Notes: generated by a model from the letters alone, not told the origin. A stretch of 64,000 nt of DNA from Psychrobacillus antarcticus (GCF_029533155.1 NZ_JAIZDB010000006.1:1-64000); one strand, 5' to 3'; positions 18,272-27,848 are shown, counted from the first letter of the stretch. Translations and numbers: made by a program.

Positions 18272-19642
18272 TTAATTTTGAAACAGCTCAATTACTCTTT
18301 CTAACTTCATTCCCCTTGAGCCCTTTACTAAAACAATAGATTGGCTATTTATTTTATTTGCTAAAAAGGAGACTAGTTTTTCTGTGTCGTCATTGCTCCA
18401 AATTAGTTGATCGGCTGTAAATTGTTCTACTAACTTGTTATATAACCACTCCATGCGAGGTCCGTATAGGCAAACACCGTCAAAGACCTTGTTGGAAATA
18501 GATTTACTCATTTCCTCATGGTATTGTTGCTCATTGTCTCCAAGCTCAAGCATATCACCTAATACCAACCACTTTTCTGACTTAATAGATGACTTTTCTA
18601 AGAAAGAAATTGCTGCACGCATGGAGGTCGGCGCTGCATTATAAGCATCATTGATGAAAATAGCCCCATTATTTCCTTCGACCACCTGCATCCGCATATC
18701 AGTCAACACAATTTGTTTTAATGCTTCACGCATCTGCTCTGCAGTCAATCCAATTTCGTTTCCGATTAACAGTGCAGCGAGTGTATTTTTAACTTGATGC
18801 TCTCCCAACACAGGGATAGACATTTCATCGTTTAACTCTCCCTCTACTCGGAAAGCACTCCCTTGCTCGGTAAAGTTCACTTCTGCTATACGCAGATCAT
18901 TCCGTTCCCCAACACCAAATGATTTAGTTTGTAAATGAGGAGTACTTTCCACAAATGGACGAAGTAATGGTTCATCCCCGTCGTAGAATAATTGACCAGC
19001 CGTATCTAATCCAGCAATGATTTCAAACTTCGCTTTTGCAATACCTTCTCTAGAGCCAAGATCCTGCATATGTGCTTCGCCAATATTCGTAATGACTACA
19101 TATTTTGGTTTAGCTAAATTCGATAAAAACTCAATTTCTCCAAAGGAGCTCATACCCATTTCGAGCACTGCAAACTCCGTATCTTCCTCTAAAGAAAGAA
19201 TAGTTAAAGGTAAGCCTAGCTCATTATTAAAGTTACCCTCTGTCTTTTTTACACGGAAGTACGGGGACAGCATGCCTGCCACTAAATCTTTTGTGGATGT
19301 TTTACCATTTGATCCAGTAATTCCGATAAATACCGACTGCAGTTCAGCGCGATACGCCTCTGCCATTTGCTGAAGAGCTTGTTCCCCACTTTCTACAAAT
19401 AAAAGAGGAACGTCCTCTGGTGGATTCGGTTCGTCCTTCAACCAAAGAGATGCTACTGCTCCTTTGGCAAAAGCATCCTTTACAAATCGATGACCATTTA
19501 CTTGTTCTCCGCGAAACGGGATAAACAAATCGCCCGGTTGAATCGTTCTCGTATTTATGGAAACACCTGTAATGACGGGATTATCGTCTGTTTTCTTTTG
19601 AATGTGTAACCATTCTGCTAGTTGTGCTAATGTTTTTTTCAC
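18272..19642 (-). CDS. murF: UDP-MurNAc-tripeptide:D-Ala-D-Ala ligase MurF
   Basis: 456 aa if the GTG at 19642 is the start, close to the 457 aa of B. subtilis MurF. The ATP motif GITGSNGKTSTKDLV is near residue 110; central ligase signature NDAYNAAPTSM follows. Adds the D-Ala-D-Ala made by Ddl, encoded just upstream. The upstream frame to 19672 overlaps ddl and is less likely. Confidence 0.95.
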   Translation of the reverse strand: MKKTLAQLAEWLHIQKKTDDNPVITGVSINTRTIQPGDLFIPFRGEQVNGHRFVKDAFAKGAVASLWLKDEPNPPEDVPLLFVESGEQALQQMAEAYRAELQSVFIGITGSNGKTSTKDLVAGMLSPYFRVKKTEGNFNNELGLPLTILSLEEDTEFAVLEMGMSSFGEIEFLSNLAKPKYVVITNIGEAHMQDLGSREGIAKAKFEIIAGLDTAGQLFYDGDEPLLRPFVESTPHLQTKSFGVGERNDLRIAEVNFTEQGSAFRVEGELNDEMSIPVLGEHQVKNTLAALLIGNEIGLTAEQMREALKQIVLTDMRMQVVEGNNGAIFINDAYNAAPTSMRAAISFLEKSSIKSEKWLVLGDMLELGDNEQQYHEEMSKSISNKVFDGVCLYGPRMEWLYNKLVEQFTADQLIWSNDDTEKLVSFLANKINSQSIVLVKGSRGMKLERVIELFQN

Positions 19643-19646
19643 TTGG

Positions 19647-20729
19647 TCACTTCCCGTCTTTCGAGTGTTCAAGCTGTTGCTTTTCTTCGTGGCGTTCGAT
19701 TGCCAAACGAATAAGTTCTTCTATTAAATTTGAATAAGATAGTCCTGATTCCATCCAAAGCTTTGGATACATGCTGATTGGCGTAAAGCCTGGCATAGTA
19801 TTCACTTCATTGATAATGACTTCATCTTGATCCGTTACAAAAAAGTCTGCCCGTACAAGACCCGAACAATCCAATATTTTAAACGCTCGAATAGCTGCAT
19901 CTTCTAATTTCTCTTGAAGCTCTACAGAAATTTTAGCGGGGATTGCATAGTTCGTCGTACCATCCTCGTATTTTGCTTCGTAGTCATAGAAATCCTTCGT
20001 CGGCAGTACTTCTCCCGCAACCGAGCATCTTGGTTCATCATTTCCAAGGACACTCATTTCAATTTCACGCGCAAAAATACCTTGCTCCACAATAATTTTG
20101 CGGTCATATTTGAAGGCATACTCAACCGCTTTAATAAGTTCTTGTCGGTTTGTAACTTTACTAATTCCTACACTGGAACCGAGATTGGCAGGCTTTACAA
20201 ATAAAGGCCATTGTAAATTTTCTTCCATTTTTTCAAGTAAAGCATCTTGATTCTTTTTCCACTCTTTACTGATGAAGTAAACATAAGGAACTTGAGATAA
20301 GCCAGCCTGGGCAAACAGTTGCTTCATGACTACTTTATCCATTCCTGCAGCGGATGCCAGTACGCCGTTTCCTACATACGGTAAGTTCAATACTTCTAAC
20401 AATCCTTGTACTGTTCCATCTTCCCCATTCGGCCCGTGCAGAAGAGGGAAAATTACATCTAGTTGAGTGGTATCGTCCCCTTGTTGAGGTAGAAAACTAG
20501 AAATGGTATTAGGAATGGTTATTTTGCTACCAAATTGCAGAGATTCAATTGATTCTACTGGTGCAGTTAACTGTCCTTCTTTTCTCCATTCCCCTGTCTT
20601 CGTGATGAAAATTGGAAATACTTCATATTTATCAAAATTAATCGCTTGAGAAACGGCTCTTGCTGTAAGTAGCGACACTTCATGCTCTGCAGATTTCCCA
20701 CCGTATAATAAGCCCACTTTTATTTTCAT
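19647..20729 (-). CDS. ddl: D-alanine--D-alanine ligase
   Basis: 360-aa ATP-grasp enzyme starting MKIKVGLLYGGKSAEHEVSL at the ATG preceded by GGAGGTAATTGAACG. Signature blocks HGPNGEDGTVQG, KPANLGSSVGISK and EVNTMPGFTP are present. Subgroup context suggests ordinary D-Ala-D-Ala (not D-Lac) activity. First gene of the ddl-murF-esterase run; murF starts 4 nt after its stop. Confidence 0.96.
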   Translation of the reverse strand: MKIKVGLLYGGKSAEHEVSLLTARAVSQAINFDKYEVFPIFITKTGEWRKEGQLTAPVESIESLQFGSKITIPNTISSFLPQQGDDTTQLDVIFPLLHGPNGEDGTVQGLLEVLNLPYVGNGVLASAAGMDKVVMKQLFAQAGLSQVPYVYFISKEWKKNQDALLEKMEENLQWPLFVKPANLGSSVGISKVTNRQELIKAVEYAFKYDRKIIVEQGIFAREIEMSVLGNDEPRCSVAGEVLPTKDFYDYEAKYEDGTTNYAIPAKISVELQEKLEDAAIRAFKILDCSGLVRADFFVTDQDEVIINEVNTMPGFTPISMYPKLWMESGLSYSNLIEELIRLAIERHEEKQQLEHSKDGK

Positions 20730-20795
20730 TCGTTCAATTACCTCCATGTTTTGGATACTATTAGTTTATCACGGACAGCCTCAATAGTTGAGTAT

Positions 20796-21110
20796 TTACC
20801 CGAACAATTTAAGACCCACTACTCCCATGATAATACAGCTTAGAAAAAACAACTTCTTTCTACTTTTTTTCTCTCTAAAAAGATACATCCCCAGAAGAAC
20901 GCTTCCTGCAGCGCCGATTCCTGTCCATACAGCATAACCAGTACCAACTGCAATTTCTTTTAAGGCCAAAGACAATAAGAAAAAACTTAAAGAAGCAGTA
21001 AGCACTGTAAGAATTGTGAATTTCACATTTTTGAAACCATCCGATAATTTCATACTAACAACAAATGCCACTTCAAATGCACCCGCAATTACTAATAAAA
21101 ACCATGCCAT
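20796..21110 (-). CDS. SMR-family efflux protein, second subunit (YkkD-like)
   Basis: 104 aa, four transmembrane helices, with the SMR signature FEVAFVVSMKLSDGF carrying the membrane glutamate (Glu13) and AVGTGYAVWTGIGAAGS. Start codon overlaps the stop of the partner gene by one base, so the two form an obligate pair as in YkkCD-type heterodimers. No guanidine riboswitch is visible upstream, so substrate (guanidinium or drug cation) is not decided. Confidence 0.88.
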   Translation of the reverse strand: MAWFLLVIAGAFEVAFVVSMKLSDGFKNVKFTILTVLTASLSFFLLSLALKEIAVGTGYAVWTGIGAAGSVLLGMYLFREKKSRKKLFFLSCIIMGVVGLKLFG

Positions 21111-21442
21111 TAGTTCTCCTCCTCTTCATCATCTACTAATTTCAGACCGATGATCCCAAAAAGTAGGACAACTAAAAAGAAGATCTTTCCAACGTTTACC
21201 TCTTCCGCAAACCAAATAATTCCTACAATAGCCGTGCCAGCTGCTCCAATCCCCGTGAATATAGCATATGCTGTACCAATCGGAATCGTCTTCATAGCTT
21301 TAGCAAATAGGAAAAAACTCACGATTAAGAATACGATCGTTACAATAGAAGGAACAAGCTGCGTAAAGCCATGAGCCTCCTTTAAACCGATTGCCCATAT
21401 TATTTCTGTTAGTCCTGCGATTACCAATAAAATCCAAGCCAT
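21110..21442 (-). CDS. SMR-family efflux protein, first subunit (YkkC-like)
   Basis: 110 aa, four transmembrane helices, TEIIWAIGLKEAHGF with membrane glutamate and IGTAYAIFTGIGAAG. Acidic C-terminus (DDEEEEN). ATG at 21442 follows GAGGTGAAATTT. Pairs with the next gene. Confidence 0.88.
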   Translation of the reverse strand: MAWILLVIAGLTEIIWAIGLKEAHGFTQLVPSIVTIVFLIVSFFLFAKAMKTIPIGTAYAIFTGIGAAGTAIVGIIWFAEEVNVGKIFFLVVLLFGIIGLKLVDDEEEEN

Positions 21443-21460
21443 AAATTTCACCTCATTACC

Positions 21461-21499
21461 TAATAAACGCTCTTGCCCCTTCCTCGTGGCAAAAGCGTT
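21461..21499 (-). terminator. strong hairpin between the 247-aa gene and the SMR pair
   Basis: Inverted repeat AACGCTTTTGCC / GGCAAGAGCGTT with a 10-nt loop on the minus strand, followed only by TTATTA. Could be a partial terminator or processing site; too small to be a guanidine riboswitch. Confidence 0.55.
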
Positions 21500-21503
21500 C
21501 TAT

Positions 21504-22247
21504 TTATACCTCTATCAAGACATCTGCTGGTTTTGCTAAATGCAACTTTAGATCCTCCAAAACCTCATCTGGGAATATATTCTCCGGGAGAATACGAATT
21601 TCTATCCCATAATTCAATTTATCTGTTTTGAACAAAGACATTAGCACACCATCTTCAAATAGTTCGTTTTGCTCTGTTACCTTTTCTGCCGACAGTCTTG
21701 GTAATACGATATTGTTCTTTTTCCGCCAAAAAGCTGTTGACTTAGACTTTTCACCAATTAGGCTAGTAATGACATCAGCAACTAAATGATTAAAATCTTC
21801 CATGTCTCGGAAATAGATTTTTGTTATCTTCTCGCCTTCGTCCGATAGATAGACAAATCTATTTTGTAGGTGATGATAAAACGGTGATCGAATCGCTTCT
21901 TTTTTATGTGCTATGTATAGTAGCTCAGCTTGTTCTTGAGGAGAAAGCATATTCAATTTACGCTCATCTTCAAAATCCATGAAGCATAATTCAAAGGGTC
22001 CTTCTATAAAGTCCTTTATGAAGTGGCTGTATTGTTCTGGAACGATAAATTCAAGCTGTGTATGCATATTAAAAGAAGCATCATCATAGCTATGTTTTAA
22101 TAGTAAAAGAGCTGACAAATCATAGAATTTTTTTATAAATTGCTGAACTGTAATTCCGCTAAACAAAGCAAAATGCTCTACCTCGTTAACGTGGACATAT
22201 AAATGAGTTAGGTATTCATCCATATCTCTCACATCTTTTTTTGCCAC
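21504..22247 (-). CDS. conserved protein of unknown function (247 aa)
   Basis: Soluble, acidic, alpha/beta-looking protein without signal peptide or membrane segments; I do not recognise a domain. Notable stretches are HLYVHVNEVEHFALFSGI near the N-terminus and EIRILPENIFPDEVLEDL near the C-terminus. Start GTG at 22247 has AAAGGAG 8 nt upstream. Divergent from rodA across about 150 bp and followed by the SMR pair. Confidence 0.7.
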   Translation of the reverse strand: MAKKDVRDMDEYLTHLYVHVNEVEHFALFSGITVQQFIKKFYDLSALLLLKHSYDDASFNMHTQLEFIVPEQYSHFIKDFIEGPFELCFMDFEDERKLNMLSPQEQAELLYIAHKKEAIRSPFYHHLQNRFVYLSDEGEKITKIYFRDMEDFNHLVADVITSLIGEKSKSTAFWRKKNNIVLPRLSAEKVTEQNELFEDGVLMSLFKTDKLNYGIEIRILPENIFPDEVLEDLKLHLAKPADVLIEV

Positions 22248-22400
22248 CAAAATCACTCCTTTGTCTGTTCATAATAATAGCACTATTTATACAAGGAAAC
22301 ATCTTTATCCGCTTCACGTCTCTATTAAACCATCAAGCAAAAAATATCATTATACGCTATAATAAGTGAATGAAATTCGAATGAAATATAGGTGACTTAC

Positions 22401-23588
22401 ATGGAGAACAAGAAAGGCTTTGCTGATCGTTTCGATTGGACACTTGCTTTTATTATATTATTATTTTTAATCATTAGTTTACTTGCTATTTCGTCAGCAC
22501 AAACGACAGGACAATATGCTACTAATTTTGTTTTTAAACAGTTATTTTGGTATGGGGTCGGAGTTGTTATCATAGCAATGGCCATGTTTTTTGAACCAGA
22601 GCAATATAAAAAATTATCATGGCCTATTTATGGAACAGGTGTCTTCCTATTATTCTTATTGTTTATCTTACCTGGCAGTTTGGAGATAGTAGCGGAACGT
22701 AACCATGCCAAAAGTTGGTTTCATCTACCCTTTGGTATAGGGAGTATTCAGCCCGCTGAATTTATGAAGACCTTCTATATATTAGGACTTGCCCGATTAA
22801 TCACGATACATCACGAGAAAAATCTTATTAAAACTGTGAAGACCGATTTAATTCTGTTGGTTAAAATTGGAGTTACATTAATTATTCCTCTGGCATTTAT
22901 TCTTAAACAGCCTGACTTGGGTACTTCGTTAGTGTTCCTAGCAATTACGGCAGCTCTTATCATAGTTGCCGGAATTACATGGAAAATTATTCTGCCAATC
23001 TTTTTAGGTGGTATAGGTATGGGTGGTCTACTATTGTGGATGGCCGTGTATATGCAGGATTTTTTGGTTAACGTTTTTGGGTTTGACCCGTACCAGTCTG
23101 CACGTATATATTCTTGGTTAGATCCTTATTCTTATGCAAACGATGAAGGGATGCACTTAATCACTTCTCTAAATGCAATTGGTTCCGGAGAAATCTTCGG
23201 TAAAGGTTACGGAGAACGTATTGTCTATGTTCCAGAAAATCACACGGACTTTATATTTGCTGTTATTGGTGAAGAGTATGGTTTCGTAGGAGCAAGTATC
23301 GTTGTCAGTCTTTATTTCTTACTTATTTTTCATTTGACGAAAATTACGCTTCAGTTAAAGGATGCGTATAGTACGTATGTATCTGCAGGTATTATTGCAA
23401 TGATTACATTCCATGTATTTGAAAATATCGGCATGACGATTCAGTTATTGCCTATTACTGGTATACCTCTACCATTTATAAGTTATGGTGGTAGTTCGCT
23501 CATGGGGAATATGTTAGCCATTGGTTTAGTGTTTAGTATGAAGTTTCATCATCGGACTTATATGTTTGCAAAAAACGAAGACGATTGA
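22401..23588 (+). CDS. RodA/FtsW/SpoVE-family peptidoglycan glycosyltransferase
   Basis: 395 aa with about ten transmembrane helices. SEDS features: QPDLGTSLVF, the conserved catalytic-region Asp in the large extracellular loop, PENHTDFIFAVIGEEYGFVG and the C-terminal ITGIPLPFISYGGSS. The family polymerises lipid II; RodA acts in elongation, FtsW/SpoVE in septum and spore cortex. RodA is favoured because no murein cluster genes flank it. ATG at 22401 follows AGGTGACTTAC. Repeat copy R2 begins right after its stop. Confidence 0.88.
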   Translation: MENKKGFADRFDWTLAFIILLFLIISLLAISSAQTTGQYATNFVFKQLFWYGVGVVIIAMAMFFEPEQYKKLSWPIYGTGVFLLFLLFILPGSLEIVAERNHAKSWFHLPFGIGSIQPAEFMKTFYILGLARLITIHHEKNLIKTVKTDLILLVKIGVTLIIPLAFILKQPDLGTSLVFLAITAALIIVAGITWKIILPIFLGGIGMGGLLLWMAVYMQDFLVNVFGFDPYQSARIYSWLDPYSYANDEGMHLITSLNAIGSGEIFGKGYGERIVYVPENHTDFIFAVIGEEYGFVGASIVVSLYFLLIFHLTKITLQLKDAYSTYVSAGIIAMITFHVFENIGMTIQLLPITGIPLPFISYGGSSLMGNMLAIGLVFSMKFHHRTYMFAKNEDD

Positions 23589-23605
23589 TCAGTTAAAGCG
23601 TGTGG

Positions 23606-24362
23606 AGAAAGGGATTCTTGCCCGATCTTTGGATAAAAAAAGTTCAAAACCTGTTTCTATCGTTTCCGAAGGGCTTTGGACACAGACATTTTGCTATATT
23701 ATTACCGAGTGAATTTTTATGGATGCTGATTGGTTGTGACGTCCGTCACAACCAATCAGCATCCATTTTTTTCGGTAATTTTATGGCGTTTAGTCTGTCC
23801 GTCGCCCTCCTTCAACTCTTAGAAACAGGTAAGTGCATTTTGGGTAAACTAGAGATAAGAAACTTTCCTATTGATAGAGCAAGCTCACGAAGATGCAATT
23901 TCGTTCGCTATTTCGCTGCTTTATTTAGTAAATACATACTATTTCTCTTATTTCCACTAGATAAAAGAAAATCTACTTTCTTCATCTTCCTTATAGGATT
24001 GTATCCCTAATTCAAAAGCCTGTTTTATCCCTCTATTAACTTTGACTACTATTATCATCTAAGCGAGGACTGTGCTATATCTTATCTTGGAGTACTACGC
24101 ACTTAATTGGAGTGTAAGGTGGCGACTCCAGCGGGAAAAGCACGAACTGAAAGCCCCGCAGGAACATTTGAAAGGGACAAAGGCTAAGAACGCCACATAG
24201 TGTGGCAACACCTTCGTGACCAACATCCTGTTGGCCCGAGGAGATTGAAGCCGTGCCCGCGGAACGCGTCCACCTGTAACGGAAATCACAGTATTATTCA
24301 TTCACTCAAATAACATGAACACTGTGTTCACGACACATTTTTATATACTCTATTATCTTTTC
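23606..24362 (+). repeat. composite intergenic repeat, copy R2 (full length)
   Basis: Most complete copy, about 750 bp, between two convergent genes. A-end hairpin 23648-23829 with a perfect 20-bp core stem (23721-23740 / 23745-23764). Conserved middle (GAAGATGCAATTTCGTTCGC near 23900). GC-rich B part from GGTGGCGACTCC (24118) to CGTCCACC, enclosing a palindromic module at 24174-24238. B-end TATATACTCTATTATC meets the terminator at 24363. Confidence 0.92.
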
Positions 24363-24416
24363 AAAAAAAAGGTGACTCTATTCGTTTCTTAACGAAACCT
24401 AAGAGTCACCTTCTTT
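24363..24416 (-). terminator. terminator of the 45-aa gene
   Basis: Minus-strand stem AAGGTGACTCTTAGGTTTCG / CGAATAGAGTCACCTT with a nested hairpin and a T-run that borders repeat R2. Confidence 0.85.
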
Positions 24417-24554
24417 TTAGTTTTGTACGTGAGGACTTTGTGCTGGTGGTGCTAAAGCTTTAAGTAGGTCAAGTCTAGATTTTGTCATTGTAACAGTAAT
24501 ACCAAGCTTCGAAAGATTACTAACAATTTTCTTCAAATCAACTTCCTTTGCCAT
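24417..24554 (-). CDS. small conserved protein, Lmo0850-like (45 aa)
   Basis: MAKEVDLKKIVSNLSKLGIT... ending SPHVQN. ATG at 24554 has GAGGTGGATTCA upstream and a terminator follows, so it is a real small gene. Basic N-terminal half, proline/alanine-rich tail, no membrane segment. Resembles the Lmo0850 family of Firmicutes, whose function is unknown; the family assignment is from memory. Confidence 0.75.
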   Translation of the reverse strand: MAKEVDLKKIVSNLSKLGITVTMTKSRLDLLKALAPPAQSPHVQN

Positions 24555-24730
24555 TGAATCCACCTCGTCCTTCTATTTAATAATTACGATTTTCTTTATA
24601 AAAAGTTTCTTTTTTTTTATACGAATTTCTCCATATCATTATACCACTTTTTACCTAAGTTGAATCTTTCAATTTTGTTACATATATTATCGACTTGTAA
24701 ACCATGCTATTTCCTAAAGGAGTGAGTGAT

Positions 24731-25144
24731 TTGAATATAAAAGATGTCATGAGTAAAGAAGTTGTAACCTGCAACCCACAGGATTATGTAAGTGAAGTGG
24801 CAGATCAAATGCGAACACTAGACATTGGCTGTTTACCAGTAGTTAGCAACAAACAATTAGTTGGAATGATTACGGACCGGGATATAGTGACAAGGGCGGT
24901 TGCTAAGGATATGAAAAGCAAAGTGGAGGATGTCATGACTAAGTCCGTAATTTCCGTCTCCCCAGAAGATTCCACATCCCATGCATCTATTGTTATGGCT
25001 CGCCATCAAGTTCGACGCCTTCCCGTTATGGAGGATGGTAAACTCGTTGGCTTTGTCTCCTTAGCGGATTTAGCCTTTCCATTTCCACATGTTCAAGAAA
25101 TTTCTAATGCTATGGAAAGTATATCCGAACCACGGCAATCCTAA
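24731..25144 (+). CDS. CBS-domain protein (137 aa)
   Basis: Two CBS repeats fill the protein: MNIKDVMSKEVVTCNPQD ... GMITDRDIVTRAVA and VEDVMTKSVISVSPED ... GFVSLADLA. TTG start at 24731, GGAG 8 nt upstream; the longer frame from 24704 has no ribosome site. Similar free-standing CBS pairs (YhcV/YlbB type) bind adenine nucleotides; target not known. Confidence 0.87.
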   Translation: MNIKDVMSKEVVTCNPQDYVSEVADQMRTLDIGCLPVVSNKQLVGMITDRDIVTRAVAKDMKSKVEDVMTKSVISVSPEDSTSHASIVMARHQVRRLPVMEDGKLVGFVSLADLAFPFPHVQEISNAMESISEPRQS

Positions 25145-25158
25145 ACATACGGCATACG

Positions 25159-25187
25159 AGCTATCCTAAACTAGGGTGGCTTTTTAA
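25159..25187 (+). terminator. terminator of the CBS gene
   Basis: Stem AGCTATCCT / AGGGTGGCT (with G-U pairs) followed by TTTTT, 15 nt after the stop codon. Confidence 0.75.
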
Positions 25188-25296
25188 TTTCTATAACTGC
25201 TTTTGTCGTTTATATACGCTCTGATTTCAACGTGGCAAACTTCATAAAAACGTGTAAAATGGAGACTACAAGATTTGCAGAAAGCAGGTTCGATGG

Positions 25297-26460
25297 ATGA
25301 AAAAAACACTACTTATATTAATGTCTATCCAGTTTTTGGTTTACCTAGGTTTTGGAATTATTATTCCCGTATTGCCAGAGGTTATATTAGAGCAAAATTA
25401 TAATGAAATTCACGTTGGTGGTCTATTGACTGTTTACTCCTTAGCTTCCTTCTTTACTGCACCATTATGGGGAATGCTATCTGATCGTATCGGACGAAAA
25501 ACACTTATTTTAGTTGGTCTAGTAGGATTCTCATTAAGTTTTTGGTTGTTTTCATTATTTTTTGATTCACTGTTTATGCTTTATTTCTCTCGTGTGGTTG
25601 GAGGATTATTTTCTGGCGCTCTTTACACTGCAGTTACTGGGTTTGCAGCTGATTTATCAAATGAAGAGAATCGTAATAAATATATGGGATTTCTCGGCAT
25701 GTCGATTGGTTTAGGTTTTATCTTTGGTCCAGCAATCGGAGGAGTATTAGGACATATAGATTTAGCACTTCCATTTACAACTTCTGCGATTTTATTACTT
25801 GTTATTTTTGTTTATGCTTTCATTATTTTAAAGGAACCAGAACGTACGGGTGAAGCTAACAAACGCGCACTTCTTCCGAAAGGAGCAGCGAGTTTATGGG
25901 GTTACCGTATTAAATATCTCTTCTTATTTTCTTTCATGGTGACGTTTTTACTAGCAGGTCTTGAGGCAACGTTCCAATTATTCCAAATCGAAAGAATCGA
26001 AATTACCCCTCTACAAATAGGTTATCTGTTCATGTTCAGCGGATTTGTCGATGCGGCAATTCAAGGTGGCGTGGTGCGGCGCATCAAAAATGGTACGGAA
26101 ACAAAATGGTTATTATATGCGCAAATTATTACGGCAGTCGGATTATTTATGACTGTTTTCACTCAAAGTATTTTCTGGGCTGGACTGTCTTTATGTGTGT
26201 TCACTGCTGGAAATGCGTTAGCACGGACAACTATCGTCTCTCTAACTACAAAAGAATCTGGCGGACGCTATGGTACAGCAGCCGGGATGTCCTACTCGAT
26301 GGATAACTTAGGTCGCATTATCGGCCCATTATTGTTCGCTTGGTTATTTACAAAGCAACCCGACAATATTTATATGCTATCTAGCGTGCTTGCAATTGTT
26401 TCTATTGGTTTAATCTTCTCATATCGTAAGTCAACGAAGTCATTAAAGGATGTTGCATAG
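25297..26460 (+). CDS. MFS multidrug-type transporter
   Basis: 387 aa, twelve transmembrane helices. MFS motif A GMLSDRIGRKTLIL after helix 2 and the antiporter motif C region GLGFIFGPAIGGVLG in helix 5 indicate a drug:H+ antiporter of the 12-TM DHA1 group. ATG at 25297 has a weak AGGTTCGATGG site. Substrate cannot be read from sequence. Confidence 0.87.
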   Translation: MKKTLLILMSIQFLVYLGFGIIIPVLPEVILEQNYNEIHVGGLLTVYSLASFFTAPLWGMLSDRIGRKTLILVGLVGFSLSFWLFSLFFDSLFMLYFSRVVGGLFSGALYTAVTGFAADLSNEENRNKYMGFLGMSIGLGFIFGPAIGGVLGHIDLALPFTTSAILLLVIFVYAFIILKEPERTGEANKRALLPKGAASLWGYRIKYLFLFSFMVTFLLAGLEATFQLFQIERIEITPLQIGYLFMFSGFVDAAIQGGVVRRIKNGTETKWLLYAQIITAVGLFMTVFTQSIFWAGLSLCVFTAGNALARTTIVSLTTKESGGRYGTAAGMSYSMDNLGRIIGPLLFAWLFTKQPDNIYMLSSVLAIVSIGLIFSYRKSTKSLKDVA

Positions 26461-26481
26461 GATTGACCTTTTTATTAAGAA

Positions 26482-26520
26482 CAGGTGAAGGAAAACTCAA
26501 CCCGTTTAGTTGAGTGGTAC
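26482..26520 (+). repeat. inverted-repeat arm, left (partner 28391-28433)
   Basis: CAGGTGAAG ... CCCGTTTAGTTGAGTGGTA reappears in opposite orientation at 28391-28433 with CCCGTTCAGTTGAGTGGTA. The two arms bracket 1.9 kb containing an orphan lipoprotein gene and a broken gene. Confidence 0.7.
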
Positions 26521-26545
26521 AAAACTCAAATTAAACACATAATCG

Positions 26546-26580
26546 GACTGTTAATTAACATATAATTAGCAGTCTTTTTT
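26546..26580 (+). terminator. terminator downstream of the MFS gene
   Basis: Stem GACTGTTAATTA / TAATTAGCAGTC followed by TTTTTT, about 85 nt after the stop codon. Confidence 0.85.
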
Positions 26581-26879
26581 CATTGGTATATAGCGACTTT
26601 CACTGAATTAGATACCCTTTTAACACAACTATTAGCAACTAAATCATCCAAGTAACAATGCTAATTAGCTTGTTAATCGCTATGTTAAAAGATACTTCAA
26701 AAAGTTCGATTCAAGATTCATGTTATACCCTTACATCTTATTAACGAGAATACTATTTGGAATATTATAAAAATAGTTGTATAGTGTTTGGAGATGTTAA
26801 ATTTTGTCTTATTCAACTAACGTACGCAGGTTTAGATTAATAAGAAATCGAAAAATTGTATTTGAAGGGAGTAGTTCAT

Positions 26880-27455
26880 TTGAAAGCTAATATTTCTCTT
26901 TTTGTATTTTTAACTTCACTATTATTAATAACTGGTTGTACGCCTAGTAATTCCGTAGAAACACATGAAACAAAAAAGGAAAATGCAATCGTTATAGTAG
27001 ATGAGAAAGTATTAAAAATTGGAGACTCAGAAGAAGAGTTTTCATATTTAACAGGCTTGTCGGAAGAAGAATTAAAGTCATATGAACTATTTACCAAGGG
27101 ATATGACACAAATTACTTACAAGGTTTTTCACCAGAAAAAGTTATACTTATATATATTCATTCAGCAGTTATCGATGATATAGAAGCAATCTATTCGTTG
27201 GCTTATATTGATGGTGTACCGCCTGATTTTGATACTTTCAAAGAAAAATATTACAAAAATCTTAATATATCCAACTTGGAAATAGCCCTAGATTTCAGAT
27301 ATTATAATTCAATCAAAATAAAACAAGAAGATAGTAATGGCTTATTGGTCGAATTAATGGTTAGTTATGGAACGTTCACAGCGTCAACATTAATGGGATT
27401 AAAAAAAGAAAATGATTTATGGAAAATTGAACTACCAGACTTATTCAAAAATTGA
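26880..27455 (+). CDS. predicted lipoprotein of unknown function (191 aa)
   Basis: Signal peptide KANISLFVFLTSLLLITGC gives a lipobox ITGC, then a hydrophilic, acidic, Lys/Glu-rich mature part. TTG start at 26880 has GAAGGGAG 7 nt upstream. No domain recognised. More AT-rich than the neighbouring housekeeping genes and enclosed by the 26482/28391 inverted repeats, so it looks accessory. Confidence 0.75.
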   Translation: MKANISLFVFLTSLLLITGCTPSNSVETHETKKENAIVIVDEKVLKIGDSEEEFSYLTGLSEEELKSYELFTKGYDTNYLQGFSPEKVILIYIHSAVIDDIEAIYSLAYIDGVPPDFDTFKEKYYKNLNISNLEIALDFRYYNSIKIKQEDSNGLLVELMVSYGTFTASTLMGLKKENDLWKIELPDLFKN

Positions 27456-27540
27456 GCTCTTATGAATATATTTTCTTCAAATAACGGATGCTCTAGTTAA
27501 AAAAGTGGCTGTCCACTGTAGGGTTGCTTTTCTTATTGAA

Positions 27541-27846
27541 CTAACGCGGGCGCTTTAGTTCAATAACAGAAAATTTTAAAATGGAAAATTCACCTGAAAT
27601 TGTAACACCAATTCGTTTCAAACGTATTAAAGTAAAAGTGCGAATCACAAGTAAAATCATGGCCAATACAAACAAAACAGAACCAATCATACCAAGCACG
27701 ACATACCCATCTTGATTAAGAATTGGAAACTACATGAAATAGGAACGTGCGTCAAACAATTCATTCTCAGGAAATGGGAAATATAAATACATACATATAC
27801 ATAAAATAACCGCTGAACTAATGAGTGCTGCCTTATTTCTTATCAT
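27541..27846 (-). pseudogene. broken small membrane protein gene (N-terminal half, in-frame TAG)
   Basis: Read from ATG at 27846, codons 1-38 (MIRNKAALISSAVILCICM..., first transmembrane helix) end at a TAG, then the same frame continues 63 codons with a second helix (VVLGMIGSVLFVLAMILLVI) to TAG at 27541. It is head to head with the C-terminal fragment at 27849. I infer both are halves of one ancestral gene whose 5' half was inverted. Not recognised functionally. Confidence 0.6.
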
Positions 27847-27848
27847 TT

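Larger units (their letters stand above)
26461..26879. other. gene-free stretch at the left edge of the accessory segment
   Basis: Contains one arm of an inverted repeat (26482-26520), the MFS terminator (26546-26580) and a long imperfect hairpin bounded by TTTTAACA (26618) and TGTTAAAA (26690). The rest is AT-rich and I see no coding signal. Confidence 0.6.

Noticed and set aside
20730-22400. Guanidine-I (ykkC) riboswitch near the SMR pair
   Set aside because: No matching conserved blocks found in either gap by eye.
24095-24301. Recurring peptide (RMLVTKVLPHYVAFLAFV-type) in R2, R4, R5b and R1
   Set aside because: It is the translation of the palindromic repeat module and occurs in either strand depending on module orientation; no ribosome site and frames are broken in other copies. 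Likely source of false hypothetical proteins.
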